From contig NZ_LMID01000011.1 of the NCBI RefSeq assembly GCF_001428605.1, positions 186,001 to 250,000 of the forward strand: DNA of 64,000 nucleotides. Direction: 5' to 3'. Positions 42,583 through 51,541 of this stretch are shown piece after piece. Within the stretch, counting starts at the first letter, position 1; each line of letters opens with the position of its first letter. Under the pieces are notes generated by a model that was given only the letters and a program-made list of their open reading frames with translations, made no database searches and was not told the DNA's origin. Origin of the DNA: Sphingomonas sp. Root720. Its GTDB lineage: Bacteria > Pseudomonadota > Alphaproteobacteria > Sphingomonadales > Sphingomonadaceae. The position numbers and the translations under genes are program-made.

Positions 42583-43374
42583 ATGACAGCATCGTTCCGC
42601 CCGTCGATCCGATCGATTCTCGCATTGGCGGCGCTGCTCCTCTCCGTCCTCCTGGTCGCCTATCCCGCGCTGGCCTCGACCGCCGGCCCCGCCCAGACCG
42701 GAGCGCTCGACCGGGCGATGACGACCATCTCGGGCGACGGGCGCCCACTGTCGCTGTCGCTGCAGATCCTGGTGCTGATGAGCCTGCTGACGGTGCTGCC
42801 GTCGCTGGTGCTGATGATGACGAGCTTCACCCGCATCATCATCGTGCTCTCTCTGCTCCGCCAGGCGCTCGGGCTTCAGCAGACCCCGCCGAACCAGGTG
42901 CTGGTCGGCCTCGCCATGTTCCTCTCGCTGTTCGTGATGCGGCCGTCGATCGACCAGATCAACGCCACCGCCTTCAAGCCCTATGGCGCCGGACAGATTC
43001 CGATCGAGGAGGCGATCACCCGCAGCGGCGCCGTCTTCCACCGCTTCATGGTGCTCCAGACCCGCCAGACCGACCTCAAGCTGTTCGCCGATCTCGCCAA
43101 GGCGCCGAAATTCGCGCGCGCCTCGGATATTCCCTTCTCGATCCTGCTGCCCGCCTTCGTCACCAGCGAGTTGAAGACCGCCTTCCAGATCGGCTTCCTG
43201 ATCTTTTTGCCCTTCCTGATCATCGATCTGGTGGTGGCGTCGACGCTGATGTCGCTCGGCATGATGATGCTGTCGCCGGCGATTATCTCCATGCCTTTCA
43301 AGCTTTTGCTGTTCGTTCTTGTCGATGGATGGGCACTGACGATGGGTTCGCTCGCGGCGAGTTTCGCGACATGA
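42583..43374 (+). CDS. fliP: Flagellar export protein FliP
   Basis: 263-residue membrane protein of the type III export gate. N-terminal signal/anchor, then family text [20 protein letters not shown] and [19 protein letters not shown], and C-terminal helices with [19 protein letters not shown]. FliP forms the gate with FliQ and FliR, encoded next. ATG 42583 is preferred to the TTG at 42547. Confidence 0.95.
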   Translation: MTASFRPSIRSILALAALLLSVLLVAYPALASTAGPAQTGALDRAMTTISGDGRPLSLSLQILVLMSLLTVLPSLVLMMTSFTRIIIVLSLLRQALGLQQTPPNQVLVGLAMFLSLFVMRPSIDQINATAFKPYGAGQIPIEEAITRSGAVFHRFMVLQTRQTDLKLFADLAKAPKFARASDIPFSILLPAFVTSELKTAFQIGFLIFLPFLIIDLVVASTLMSLGMMMLSPAIISMPFKLLLFVLVDGWALTMGSLAASFAT

Positions 43375-43383
43375 GCCTGATCC

Positions 43384-43665
43384 ATGGATAGCGCCGGCTC
43401 GCCCGACTATTTCATCGGCGTCGCCCAGCAGGCGATGTGGATCCTGGCGCTCGCCTCGGCGCCGATCCTGATCCCGGCGCTGGTCGCGGGCATCATCCTC
43501 GGGATGATCCAGGCGGCGACCTCGATCAACGAGCAGACGCTGAGCTTCGTCCCGAAGCTGATCGTCGTCGGCCTCGCCCTGGCGCTGTTCGGCGGCGCGA
43601 TCCTGATGCTGCTCGCCGATTTCACGCGCGAGATCTTCGCCCGCATCCCGGACATGCTCCGATGA
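43384..43665 (+). CDS. fliQ: Flagellar export protein FliQ
   Basis: 93 residues with two membrane helices, matching FliQ in length and text (ALVAGIILGMIQAATSINEQ). Follows fliP after 9 bases and overlaps fliR by 4 (ATGA). Confidence 0.95.
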   Translation: MDSAGSPDYFIGVAQQAMWILALASAPILIPALVAGIILGMIQAATSINEQTLSFVPKLIVVGLALALFGGAILMLLADFTREIFARIPDMLR

Positions 43666-44444
43666 TACCGCAGGGCCTGGCGGGAATCGAAACCCAGCTC
43701 TGGCTTTGGATGATCGCGATGATCCGGCCGGGCGCGGCCTTCATGGCGGCACCGGTGTTCGGCGCGCCACAGGTGCCGGTGCAGCTGCGCGCTGTGGTCG
43801 CGCTGGCGATCGGCATCCCCGCGCTCGCCAATACGCCCTTCGTACTGCCCGTCGGCGGGATCGTGACGATCGAGGGCTTCCTGCTCGTCGCCGGGGAGAT
43901 ACTGGCGGGGCTGGCGATGGGTTTCGCGGTCCAGATCGGCTTTTCCGCCGCGCTGATCGCGGGCGAGGTGATCGGCAATGCGATGGGCCTGGGCTTTGCC
44001 GGGATGATGGACCCGGCGACGGGATCGCCCTCTCCCGCGGTCAGCCAGTATCTGTCGCTGCTCGCGACCTTCCTGTTCCTGTCGACGGGCGGCCATCTCC
44101 AGCTCGCCGCGATCATCGTCGACAGCTATCGCGCGCTGCCGCCGGGCGAGGCCTGGCTGGGCGCGCGCAGCGTCCAGGGTCTTGCGCTGTTCGGAGGCGA
44201 CCTGTTCGCCGCCGGCCTAGCCATCGCCCTGCCGGTCGGCTTCGCGCTGATCCTCGTCCAGCTCGTCATGGCGATGCTGGCGCGTTCGGCGCCGCAGATG
44301 AACATCTTCTCGGTCGGCCTGCCCGCGACCCTGATGGCGGGTCTCGTGCTGCTGGCGATCGCAGCCCCCGTCATGGCCGACGGCATCACCGCGGCGATCC
44401 AGCGCGGCCTGGCCGAGGCCCGCGCCATCGCCCTCGGGAGATAG
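43662..44444 (+). CDS. fliR: Flagellar export protein FliR
   Basis: 260-residue multi-spanning membrane protein of the export gate (RPGAAFMAAPVFGAPQVPVQ; FAVQIGFSAALIAGEVIGNA). Start at 43662 in the ATGA overlap with fliQ; the upstream frame is out-of-frame shadow of fliQ. Confidence 0.94.
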   Translation: MIPQGLAGIETQLWLWMIAMIRPGAAFMAAPVFGAPQVPVQLRAVVALAIGIPALANTPFVLPVGGIVTIEGFLLVAGEILAGLAMGFAVQIGFSAALIAGEVIGNAMGLGFAGMMDPATGSPSPAVSQYLSLLATFLFLSTGGHLQLAAIIVDSYRALPPGEAWLGARSVQGLALFGGDLFAAGLAIALPVGFALILVQLVMAMLARSAPQMNIFSVGLPATLMAGLVLLAIAAPVMADGITAAIQRGLAEARAIALGR

Positions 44445-44447
44445 GGC

Positions 44448-45587
44448 GTGGCCGAGGGTCCCGAGGACGACGAGAAGACCGAGGCCCCAACCCCTAAGCG
44501 GCGGCAGGAAGCCTCCGAGAAGGGCGACGTCCTCCAGTCCAAGGAGCTGGGCACCGCACTGGTGATGATCGTCGGCGCCGGATGGATCGCGGTCGCCGGT
44601 CCCTGGCTGATGGCCGCGCTCAAGCGGATGCTGTCCAACGCGCTCTCGTTCGATGCCGGCGCGATCGAGCATTTCGATCCGCTCGCCGCGTTCCTCGCGA
44701 CGGTGGTGACGGTCGCGATGCCGCTGGTGCTGCTGTTCGCCCTGACCTTCGCCGCCGCGATCGCGGCGCCGGCGATGCTCGGCTCGCTCGGTTTTCGCTG
44801 GTCGGCGATCGCCTTCAAGGGCAACAAGCTCAATCCCATGGCAGGGCTGAAGCGCATCTTCGGCATGCAGGGACTGATCGAGCTGGGCAAGTCGCTCCTC
44901 AAGATCCTCGCCATGGGCGCGGTCGGCTACTGGCTGCTGATGGACCAGATCGCCTCGATCGTGACGATGGGCCAGCAGGACCTGCGGACCGCGCTCGACC
45001 ATCTCGGTTCGACCTTCGTCTTCGCGGTGATGGTGATGACGCTGGCGCTGGCGGTGGTCGCGGGGGCGGACGTGCCGATGCAGATCTTCCAGCGCGGCAA
45101 AAGGCTGCGCATGTCGAAGCAGGAGATCAAGGAGGAGTCGAAGCAGACCGAAGGCTCGCCCGAGCTGAAGGCCGCGATCCGCCAGAAGCAGATGGCGGCC
45201 GCCATGGGATCGGCGCGCAAGGCGGTGGTCGATGCGACGCTGGTGCTCACCAACCCGACCCATTTCGCGGTGGCGCTGCGCTATCGGCCGGGCTTCGACG
45301 TGGCGCCGGTGGTGCTGGCGCGCGGCCGGGGCGCGACCGCGCAGGCGATCCGCGAACTGGCGACCGAGAATGATGTGCCTCTGCTGCAATATCCGCAGCT
45401 GACCCGTGCCATCTATTATACCAGTCGGTCGGGCCAGGTGATCCGCGAGGACCTGTTCATCGCGGTCGCCGCGATCCTCGCCTTCGTCTTCAACCTCGAC
45501 CGGGCGATGGCCGAAGGCATCGTCCAGCCCGATGTCGACGTGCCGATGGGCGCCCGTTTCGACGAGGAGGGAAGGAAGGTCGGCTGA
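44448..45587 (+). CDS. flhB: Flagellar export switch protein FlhB
   Basis: 379 residues. N-terminal charged EKTEAPTPKRRQEASEKGDV, four membrane helices, and a cytoplasmic domain with the autocleavage site N269-P270-T271-H272 (TNPTHFAVALRY). FlhB switches substrate specificity from hook to filament proteins. Start is GTG, 3 bases after fliR. Confidence 0.95.
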   Translation: MAEGPEDDEKTEAPTPKRRQEASEKGDVLQSKELGTALVMIVGAGWIAVAGPWLMAALKRMLSNALSFDAGAIEHFDPLAAFLATVVTVAMPLVLLFALTFAAAIAAPAMLGSLGFRWSAIAFKGNKLNPMAGLKRIFGMQGLIELGKSLLKILAMGAVGYWLLMDQIASIVTMGQQDLRTALDHLGSTFVFAVMVMTLALAVVAGADVPMQIFQRGKRLRMSKQEIKEESKQTEGSPELKAAIRQKQMAAAMGSARKAVVDATLVLTNPTHFAVALRYRPGFDVAPVVLARGRGATAQAIRELATENDVPLLQYPQLTRAIYYTSRSGQVIREDLFIAVAAILAFVFNLDRAMAEGIVQPDVDVPMGARFDEEGRKVG

Positions 45588-45625
45588 CCGCCGCTTCATC
45601 CTGAATCACCGTCCCGGTCATGGTG

Positions 45626-45635
45626 CCCCCCCCCC
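45626..45635. repeat. Poly-C tract upstream of the fliD promoter
   Basis: Ten consecutive C residues between flhB and the sigma-28 promoter of fliD. Homopolymer tracts of this length can slip during replication. It lies about 48 bases upstream of the -35 box, where its length could alter promoter spacing to upstream elements. Confidence 0.7.
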
Positions 45636-45682
45636 GCGAAGATGGTTAGCGGCCGTTAGCAAATTAAAAGGAATTGGCCTGC

Positions 45683-45709
45683 TAAACCCCGGCTCGAATG
45701 CGCCGTTAC
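45683..45709 (+). promoter_or_regulatory. Sigma-28 (FliA) promoter for fliD
   Basis: -35 TAAA at 45683-45686, exactly 15 bases of spacer, -10 GCCGTTAC at 45702-45709. The consensus is TAAA-N15-GCCGATAA, so six of eight -10 bases match. Correct distance to the fliD ATG at 45736. A late flagellar gene is the expected target. Confidence 0.68.
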
Positions 45710-45735
45710 CGGCTGCAGCGAGGTGGTGGGAAGTC

Positions 45736-47367
45736 ATGGTCACGTCTGTCGGTTCGTCCATCCTTACCGCGCTCGGGGCATCGAGCATCGACACGGCCTC
45801 GCTGGTCGACCAGCTCGCGACCGCGGCGATCGCGACCAAGACGAAGACCCTGACCGATCGCGAAACGGCGAACACGGCGAAGGTTTCCGACCTCGGCACG
45901 GCGGTCAGCTCGATCAGCACCTTCTCGTCGTCGCTGTCCTCGCTGATCTCCGGGGGGTCGCTGTTCACCCAGCCGACCAGTTCCAACAGCTCCGTCGTCA
46001 GCGTCAGCGCGCTCGCCGGCTCACGGCTCAGCGGCCTCTCCTCGACGATCAAGGTCGAACGGATCGCCAGCGCCCAGACGATGACCGCCGCCGCAGTGTC
46101 GAGCGCCGCGAGCCAGGTCGGCCTCGGCACGATGGAGCTCACCGTCGGCGGGCAGACCAAGACGATCACGATCACCTCGGCCAACAATTCGCTCGCCGGA
46201 CTCTCGCAGGCGATCAAGGACGCTGGCCTGGGCGTCTCCGCCAGCATCGTCACCGATTCGAGCGGCGCCCGCCTCGTCGTCAAGGGCGCGACCGGCGCGG
46301 CCAACGCCTTCTCGCTCAAGGTGACGAGCGGGACGCCAGGCGAGCTCGACCGCTTCGCCTATGACCCCGCCAGCTACGACCCGGACGCTGTCACCGGCCT
46401 GGCCCTCCAGCAGCAGGCGCAGGACGCCCAGCTCGTCGTCGACGGCGTCACCGTCAACAAGGCGACCAACAGCTTCAGCGACGTCATTCCCGGGGTGAAG
46501 ATCAACCTGCAGTCGGCCGCGCCCGGCACGACGGTGACGATCGGATCGAGCCAGCCGGTCGACGCGATCAAGCAGGCGGTAAGCGATTTCGTCGCCGCCT
46601 ATAACGAGATGAAGGGCACGCTCGGCGCGATGACGGGCGCCAACGGCTCGCTGCGCAGCGACGCGGGCATCCGCGCGCTCGTCACCAAGCTCGGCGCGAT
46701 CACCTCGACCCATCTGACCTACGCCACCGACGGCAGCCCGACGACGCTGGCCGAGATCGGCGTATCGACCAATCGCGACGGTACGCTCACCCTCGACAGC
46801 GCCAAGCTGTCGTCGGTGATGGCGAGCAATCCGTCGGCAGTCGAGGCGATGTTCAACCCCGGTCAGCGCAGCGACAATCCGCTGATCCAGGTCACCAACG
46901 CGGTCGGCAGCGTGAAGGGTGGCGTCTATACGGTCACCAACGCCACGCCCGGCGGACCCGGCACGACGGCGCAGGCGACCCTCAACGGCGGCTACACGCT
47001 GCCGCTGGGCACGACCGGCGTCCAGGCGTCCTTCACCTCGGCCGCGGCAGGCCTGGCGTTCGATGTCCTCGGCCCGGTCGGCAGCGCGACCATCACGATC
47101 GACCTCGGGCTGCAGGGCGCGCTCGATGCGATCAAGACCGAGCTGACCGGTTCCTCGGGCCAGCTCACCGCCTCGCAGACCCGGCTCGACAACGAGAAGG
47201 AGTCGATCACGGACGAGAAGGACAAGCTTGCAGCGCGCGACACCGCCTATCGCGCCCAGCTGACCGCCCAATATACCCGCATGCAGAGCGCGCTGTCCGC
47301 CTTCTCTTCGACACAGAGCTACCTGTCCCAGCAGATCAAGCTCTGGACCAACGACAGCAGCAGCTGA
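45736..47367 (+). CDS. fliD: Flagellar hook-associated protein 2 (filament cap) FliD
   Basis: 543 residues, Ser/Thr/Ala-rich with almost no cysteine, as for secreted flagellar axial proteins. The N-terminal FliD_N part includes LGASSIDTASLVDQLATAAI; the C-terminal part includes YNEMKGTLGAMTGANGSLRS and coiled ends (TASQTRLDNEKESITDEKDK). FliD caps the filament and folds flagellin at the tip. ATG 45736 fits the sigma-28 promoter and a gtgggaag site. Confidence 0.93.
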   Translation: MVTSVGSSILTALGASSIDTASLVDQLATAAIATKTKTLTDRETANTAKVSDLGTAVSSISTFSSSLSSLISGGSLFTQPTSSNSSVVSVSALAGSRLSGLSSTIKVERIASAQTMTAAAVSSAASQVGLGTMELTVGGQTKTITITSANNSLAGLSQAIKDAGLGVSASIVTDSSGARLVVKGATGAANAFSLKVTSGTPGELDRFAYDPASYDPDAVTGLALQQQAQDAQLVVDGVTVNKATNSFSDVIPGVKINLQSAAPGTTVTIGSSQPVDAIKQAVSDFVAAYNEMKGTLGAMTGANGSLRSDAGIRALVTKLGAITSTHLTYATDGSPTTLAEIGVSTNRDGTLTLDSAKLSSVMASNPSAVEAMFNPGQRSDNPLIQVTNAVGSVKGGVYTVTNATPGGPGTTAQATLNGGYTLPLGTTGVQASFTSAAAGLAFDVLGPVGSATITIDLGLQGALDAIKTELTGSSGQLTASQTRLDNEKESITDEKDKLAARDTAYRAQLTAQYTRMQSALSAFSSTQSYLSQQIKLWTNDSSS

Positions 47368-47403
47368 TTTTCCAACCCCCGCGAACAAGAGGGCTGATTC
47401 CAG

Positions 47404-47805
47404 ATGTACATGAGCAATGGCTATGGCGGCGGGGCGAGCGGCGCGAAGCTTCGCTATCAGTCGGTCGACGTCGAAAGCCGCGTCGAAGGCGCCTCGCCAC
47501 ACCGCCTGATCGGCATCCTGTTCGAGGAGCTGATGAAGGCGACCGAGATCATGACCGCGGCCCAGCGCGCCGGCATGACCGCCAAGGTGATCGACAAGCA
47601 GGCGCGCGCGTCGAATATCCTGCTCGCGCTCGAAACCAGCCTCGACTTCCGCAACGGGGGCGAGATCGCCGTCAACCTGGCGAAGATCTACCGCGAGGCG
47701 CGCCGCCTGGTACAGCTCGGCGGGCGCAACAACCAGCCCGAGCTGGTCGAGAAGGCCCGCTCCTATCTGGAAGGGATCGTCGAGGCGTGGGAAGCGATCG
47801 GCTGA
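47404..47805 (+). CDS. fliS: Flagellin export chaperone FliS
   Basis: 133-residue helical chaperone that binds the flagellin C-terminus and blocks premature polymerisation. Family text YQSVDVESRVEGASPHRLI and LLALETSLDFRNGGEIAVNL. It is 36 bases after fliD and is probably on the same sigma-28 transcript. No flagellin gene is in the window. Confidence 0.93.
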   Translation: MYMSNGYGGGASGAKLRYQSVDVESRVEGASPHRLIGILFEELMKATEIMTAAQRAGMTAKVIDKQARASNILLALETSLDFRNGGEIAVNLAKIYREARRLVQLGGRNNQPELVEKARSYLEGIVEAWEAIG

Positions 47806-47860
47806 TCTTTAGGATCCGTTAACCCCCGGGGCCGCATGATGCGCCCGACCGGAGGCGACC

Positions 47861-48139
47861 ATGGCATTGTTCAATCTCAAGCCCACCAACGACACGGCCC
47901 CCTTCAAGGAGCGCCGCGTCCGGGGCAAGGTCGTGTCCTTCTCGGCCGACATCGTCGCCGAGCACGTCCCCTCGCCCGCGCACGCGCTCCAGCAGATGCT
48001 CGTCGAGCGGACCGCCGACGGCTATATCCTGGACCCGGTCGCCCGCCGCCGCGCCCTGCTTCGCTTCCTCGGCACCGCGCTGCTGCTGTGGGGCGGCAGC
48101 GCCGTCGGCCTCGCGACGATGATGATGCTCGCGCGCTGA
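47861..48139 (+). CDS. Small membrane-anchored protein of unknown function
   Basis: 92 residues with one C-terminal membrane helix (about 70-89) and a basic/charged N-terminal half. Good ggagg before the ATG. It follows fliS by 55 bases and may be the last gene of the flagellar transcript. Family not recognised. Confidence 0.68.
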   Translation: MALFNLKPTNDTAPFKERRVRGKVVSFSADIVAEHVPSPAHALQQMLVERTADGYILDPVARRRALLRFLGTALLLWGGSAVGLATMMMLAR

Positions 48140-48190
48140 CCGCGACGCGCCCCCCACCGCGCGACACTTCACCGACCGACGCGACGAACA

Positions 48191-48226
48191 GGCCGCTCCC
48201 CCAGGGGAAGCGGCCCGTTCGGTTTT
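48191..48226. terminator. Probable terminator hairpin between convergent genes
   Basis: Stem ggccgct (48191-48197) with agcggcc (48209-48215), extended by ccc/ggg inside and one bulged A. It is followed by cgttcggtttt, a weak T-tract. It separates the fliS-side transcript from the convergent glycosyltransferase gene. Confidence 0.5.
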
Positions 48227-49558
48227 CTATGCGGCCATCCGCAGGGCGTTCTTCGTCAGCAGGGCGAGGATCGACATGCCGTTGAAGAACCACATCCGTT
48301 CGATGTGGAAGCCGCTATATTTCCGGATCGTGTTGGCGAAGGTGTAGGGCGTGTACCAGACATTATGGTCGGGATGGACCACCTCGACGAAGGTCTGGGC
48401 GTCCGCGAGATAGTCGAAATGATGGCCCCGGCACTGAAAGGCGTCGGGCACCGAGACGAGGAAGGTCGAGGCGTCCACATTCTCGAGCTGGCCGAGGAAG
48501 CCCGACGCGTCCGGAACATGCTCGAGCACTTCGGGAACCAGCACCACGTCATAGCTGTCGGTCGCGTCCTCGAGCCGCGTGAACAGGCGCCCCCGGGCGA
48601 ATGGCGCGAGTTGCGCCAGCGCTTCCTCATGCGGATCGACGCCGTCGAGCGCGGCGCAGGCGGGCTCCAGCGCCAGGTGCAGCGAGGTCGCGGGATCTGT
48701 GATGGGCCAGTCGGCGCAACCGACGTGCAGGACGCGCTTTCCGGCGCACAGGCTGCGGAAGACGTCCAGCCGACCGATCGTGGCGATTTCGCTGCTGATC
48801 GGCACGCGCTGCACGAAATAGGGCGCATGCACCCTCTCCAGCCGGGAGACCGATGCCGCCGGGACAGCCTCCACGGGAGCGACGGGGTCGGCGATCCCGG
48901 CCACGCCACCGCCCAGCGTTGCAACGTCCCGCTTGTGAATCTCGTCGTAGCTGTTCTCGGTCGATCCCCAGAGCTGATGCGCATAGACGGGATCGCGGCC
49001 CTCATAGGTCACGCCCGAGAAGTGGCGCGGGATGAAATAGTGGCTCGGATAGACGCGAAGCTTCGAATAGAAATATTTGCGATAGCTGTCGGTCAGCCGC
49101 TGCGGCCCGACGGTCTTCCACGCGAGGTCGGTCGTGACGGATTCCTCCGCCGCGATGTCGGCGATGATCTGCCCGACCAATGCGTCGCCGGGAACGCAAC
49201 CGAAATAGCCGGCGGCGATCAGGCCAGGGCGCACTATCTCGTTTTCCCAGCAGGCGAACGCCTCGCAATCGAGAAGATGGTCGTCGAGTGGCCGCAGGGC
49301 GATGCTGTCCGCATCGACCACGATCCCGCCATGGGCATGAAGGATCTCCCAGCGCATCATGTCGGCGACGCCGTTGAGCTCGCGGTCGTACATCGCAGCC
49401 ATGTGGCGGCGGTTGACCCAGTCGAGGCCGTTCAGCTCGGCATTGCCCCAGACCTTGAAATCCCATCCGGGATGGAGCGCGCGCCAGCTGTCGATGCAGT
49501 TGTCCGGGCGCCTGCTTTCGTCGCCGACCCAGATGAAGTGGATGAGCTTGGGTATCAT
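48227..49558 (-). CDS. Glycosyltransferase fused to SAM methyltransferase-like domain
   Basis: 443 residues. N-terminal half is a sugar-binding DXD glycosyltransferase of the Och1/GT32 type (IPKLIHFIWVGDES; DADS with D82/D84; HGGIVVDADS). The C-terminal half (about 265-440) is a class I methyltransferase-like domain (RVLHVGCADWP; YDVVLVPEVLEHVPDASG). The ATG at 49558 has aggag 6-7 bases before it; the ATG at 49573 lacks one. It sits just beyond fliD-fliS on the opposite strand, so it might modify flagellin, but surface polysaccharide is equally possible. Confidence 0.82.
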   Translation of the reverse strand: MIPKLIHFIWVGDESRRPDNCIDSWRALHPGWDFKVWGNAELNGLDWVNRRHMAAMYDRELNGVADMMRWEILHAHGGIVVDADSIALRPLDDHLLDCEAFACWENEIVRPGLIAAGYFGCVPGDALVGQIIADIAAEESVTTDLAWKTVGPQRLTDSYRKYFYSKLRVYPSHYFIPRHFSGVTYEGRDPVYAHQLWGSTENSYDEIHKRDVATLGGGVAGIADPVAPVEAVPAASVSRLERVHAPYFVQRVPISSEIATIGRLDVFRSLCAGKRVLHVGCADWPITDPATSLHLALEPACAALDGVDPHEEALAQLAPFARGRLFTRLEDATDSYDVVLVPEVLEHVPDASGFLGQLENVDASTFLVSVPDAFQCRGHHFDYLADAQTFVEVVHPDHNVWYTPYTFANTIRKYSGFHIERMWFFNGMSILALLTKNALRMAA

Positions 49559-49692
49559 GTCGCGCTCCTGCAACCGTGATCATGACAGCCCGGCAAGGTC
49601 GAAAACCCGGAAAAATAGAGCGGACTGTATCGGGATCACCGGTAAAGCGACGTGGTTAATTCTTCCTTGTCACGGCGGAGCGTCCGAGCCGC

Positions 49693-49872
49693 TCAGTCCT
49701 TCTCCAGCTTCGCGCCATCGACGACCTTCGCGGCGCGCTCCCGCTCGATCCGGTCGCGTGCCTTTTCTTCCTTCGCCCGGCCGAACTTGGCACGGTTGGC
49801 CTCGGCCGTCGTCTTCGCGTCCGCCCGCGCCTTCGCCTTGCGCGCCCTGTTGAAATTGACGACATCGCCCAT
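49693..49872 (-). CDS. DUF4169 family small basic protein
   Basis: 59 residues: MGDVVNFNRARKAKARADAK at the start, then a highly charged helix (EANRAKFGRAKEEKARDRIE) ending in LEKD. This pattern is DUF4169, a small alphaproteobacterial family of unknown function. A stop and the next gene bound it tightly; it is divergent from rnc with 62 bases between starts. Confidence 0.82.
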   Translation of the reverse strand: MGDVVNFNRARKAKARADAKTTAEANRAKFGRAKEEKARDRIERERAAKVVDGAKLEKD

Positions 49873-49934
49873 CGCATCACCCTGCCCCCCGGCCGGAGGT
49901 GACGCAATCCCTTCAATCCGCTAAGGGCCGCGCG

Positions 49935-50603
49935 ATGAACGAAACCGCCCTTCGCGCCTGGATCGCCGACACGCTCGGCCACGCCCCGCGCGACCTCGCC
50001 CTGTTCGAACGCGCGCTGACCCATGGCAGCTACGGCCCGAACCATTATGAGCGGCTCGAATTCCTGGGTGACCGGGTGCTCGGCCTGGTCGCCGGCGCCT
50101 GGCTCTACGAGAGCTTCCCCGACGAGCCCGAGGGCAAGCTGTCGCGCCGCCTCAACGCCATCGTCAGCCGCGAGACCTGCGCCGATGTCGGTCGCGAGAT
50201 CGGGGTCGCCACCTATATGCGGCTCGGCAAGCAGGCGCGCGACGATGGCGCGGTGCAGAGCGACAATGTGCTCGGCGACGTCGTCGAGGCGCTGATCGGC
50301 GCGCTCTACCTCGAAGGCGGCCTCGATGCCGCACAGGCCTTCATTCGCCGCGCCTGGGGCGACCGCGCGACAGGCCTGGCGCAGGCGCCCAAACATCCCA
50401 AATCCTCCTTGCAGGAATGGGCGGCGGCCAATCGCTGCAAGCCGCCGGTCTATACGATGGGCAACCGCAGCGGCCCGCATCACGCGCCGCGCTTCACCGT
50501 CACCGTCGAGATCCCCGGCCGCGCCGAGGCGAGCGCCGAGGGCAGTTCGAAGCAGGAAGCCGAAACCGCTGCCGCCAAGGCGCTACTGGAGAAATTGTCA
50601 TGA
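49935..50603 (+). CDS. rnc: Ribonuclease III
   Basis: 222-residue double-stranded RNA endonuclease for rRNA and mRNA processing. Signature ERLEFLGDRVLGLV, second acidic site DVVEALIGALYLEGG, and a C-terminal double-stranded RNA-binding domain (SSLQEWAAANRCKPPVY). The signature has Arg where many homologues have Ser (GDRVL). Overlaps era by 4 bases. ATG 49935 is chosen. Confidence 0.95.
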   Translation: MNETALRAWIADTLGHAPRDLALFERALTHGSYGPNHYERLEFLGDRVLGLVAGAWLYESFPDEPEGKLSRRLNAIVSRETCADVGREIGVATYMRLGKQARDDGAVQSDNVLGDVVEALIGALYLEGGLDAAQAFIRRAWGDRATGLAQAPKHPKSSLQEWAAANRCKPPVYTMGNRSGPHHAPRFTVTVEIPGRAEASAEGSSKQEAETAAAKALLEKLS

Positions 50604-51493
50604 CCGAACGGTGCGGCTTCGTCGCCGTCGTCGGGGCGCCCAATGCGGGCAAGTCCACCCTCGTCAATGCGCTGGTCGGCCAGAAGGTCGCGATCGTCAG
50701 CCCGAAGGCGCAGACCACGCGCACCCGGCTGATCGGCGTCGCGATCGCGGGCGAGAGCCAGATATTGCTGGTCGACACCCCCGGCATCTTCGCACCGCGC
50801 CGCCGGCTCGACCGGGCGATGGTCGCAGCCGCCTGGGGCGGCGCGCAGGACGCCGACCTGATCGCCTTCGTGATCGACGCCAAGACCGGCATCACCCACC
50901 GCATCGCCGATCTCCTCGATACGCTCGCGGCCCGGCGCGAGCCGAAGCTGGTGATCCTCAACAAGGTCGACATCTGCACCAAGGAGAAGCTGCTCGAACT
51001 GGCGGTGCGCCTTCAGGAGAAGCTGAGCCCAGAGGCGATCTTCATGGTCTCGGCCGCCACCGGCGACGGCGTCGGCGACCTGCGCCAGACGCTCGCCGAC
51101 CGCGTGCCCGAAGGTCCGTGGCACTTCCCCGAGGAGCAGGTCTCCGACGCGACCGACCGCATGCTCGCGGCCGAGGTCACCCGCGAGCAGCTCTTCCTCC
51201 AGCTCCATGCCGAACTACCCTATGCCTCGGCGGTCGAGACCGAGAAATATGAGGAGCGCCGTGACGGATCGGTCGCGATTCACCAGCAGATCCTGGTCGC
51301 GCGCGACACGCAGAAGGCGATCGTGCTCGGCAAGCGCGGCGTCCGCCTCAAAGAGATCGGATCGCGGTCGCGCGCCGAGTTGGAGACCCTGCTCGAGCGC
51401 AAGGTCCACCTCTTCCTCCACGTCAAGGTCGCCGAGAAGTGGGAAGAGGATCGCGGCCTCTATCGCGAGATCGGACTCGACTGGGTGGATTGA
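50600..51493 (+). CDS. era: GTPase Era
   Basis: 297-residue GTPase needed for 30S assembly. G1 GAPNAGKST, G2-region QTTRTRLIG, G3 DTPGIF, G4 NKVD, and a C-terminal KH domain (GKRGVRLKEIGSRSRAELE). Coupled to rnc by ATGA, the usual rnc-era pair. Confidence 0.96.
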   Translation: MTERCGFVAVVGAPNAGKSTLVNALVGQKVAIVSPKAQTTRTRLIGVAIAGESQILLVDTPGIFAPRRRLDRAMVAAAWGGAQDADLIAFVIDAKTGITHRIADLLDTLAARREPKLVILNKVDICTKEKLLELAVRLQEKLSPEAIFMVSAATGDGVGDLRQTLADRVPEGPWHFPEEQVSDATDRMLAAEVTREQLFLQLHAELPYASAVETEKYEERRDGSVAIHQQILVARDTQKAIVLGKRGVRLKEIGSRSRAELETLLERKVHLFLHVKVAEKWEEDRGLYREIGLDWVD

Positions 51494-51541
51494 GATCCGT
51501 CGGCCATCCCGGGCCTGCTCGGCACGGGCCCGAAAGAAGGT

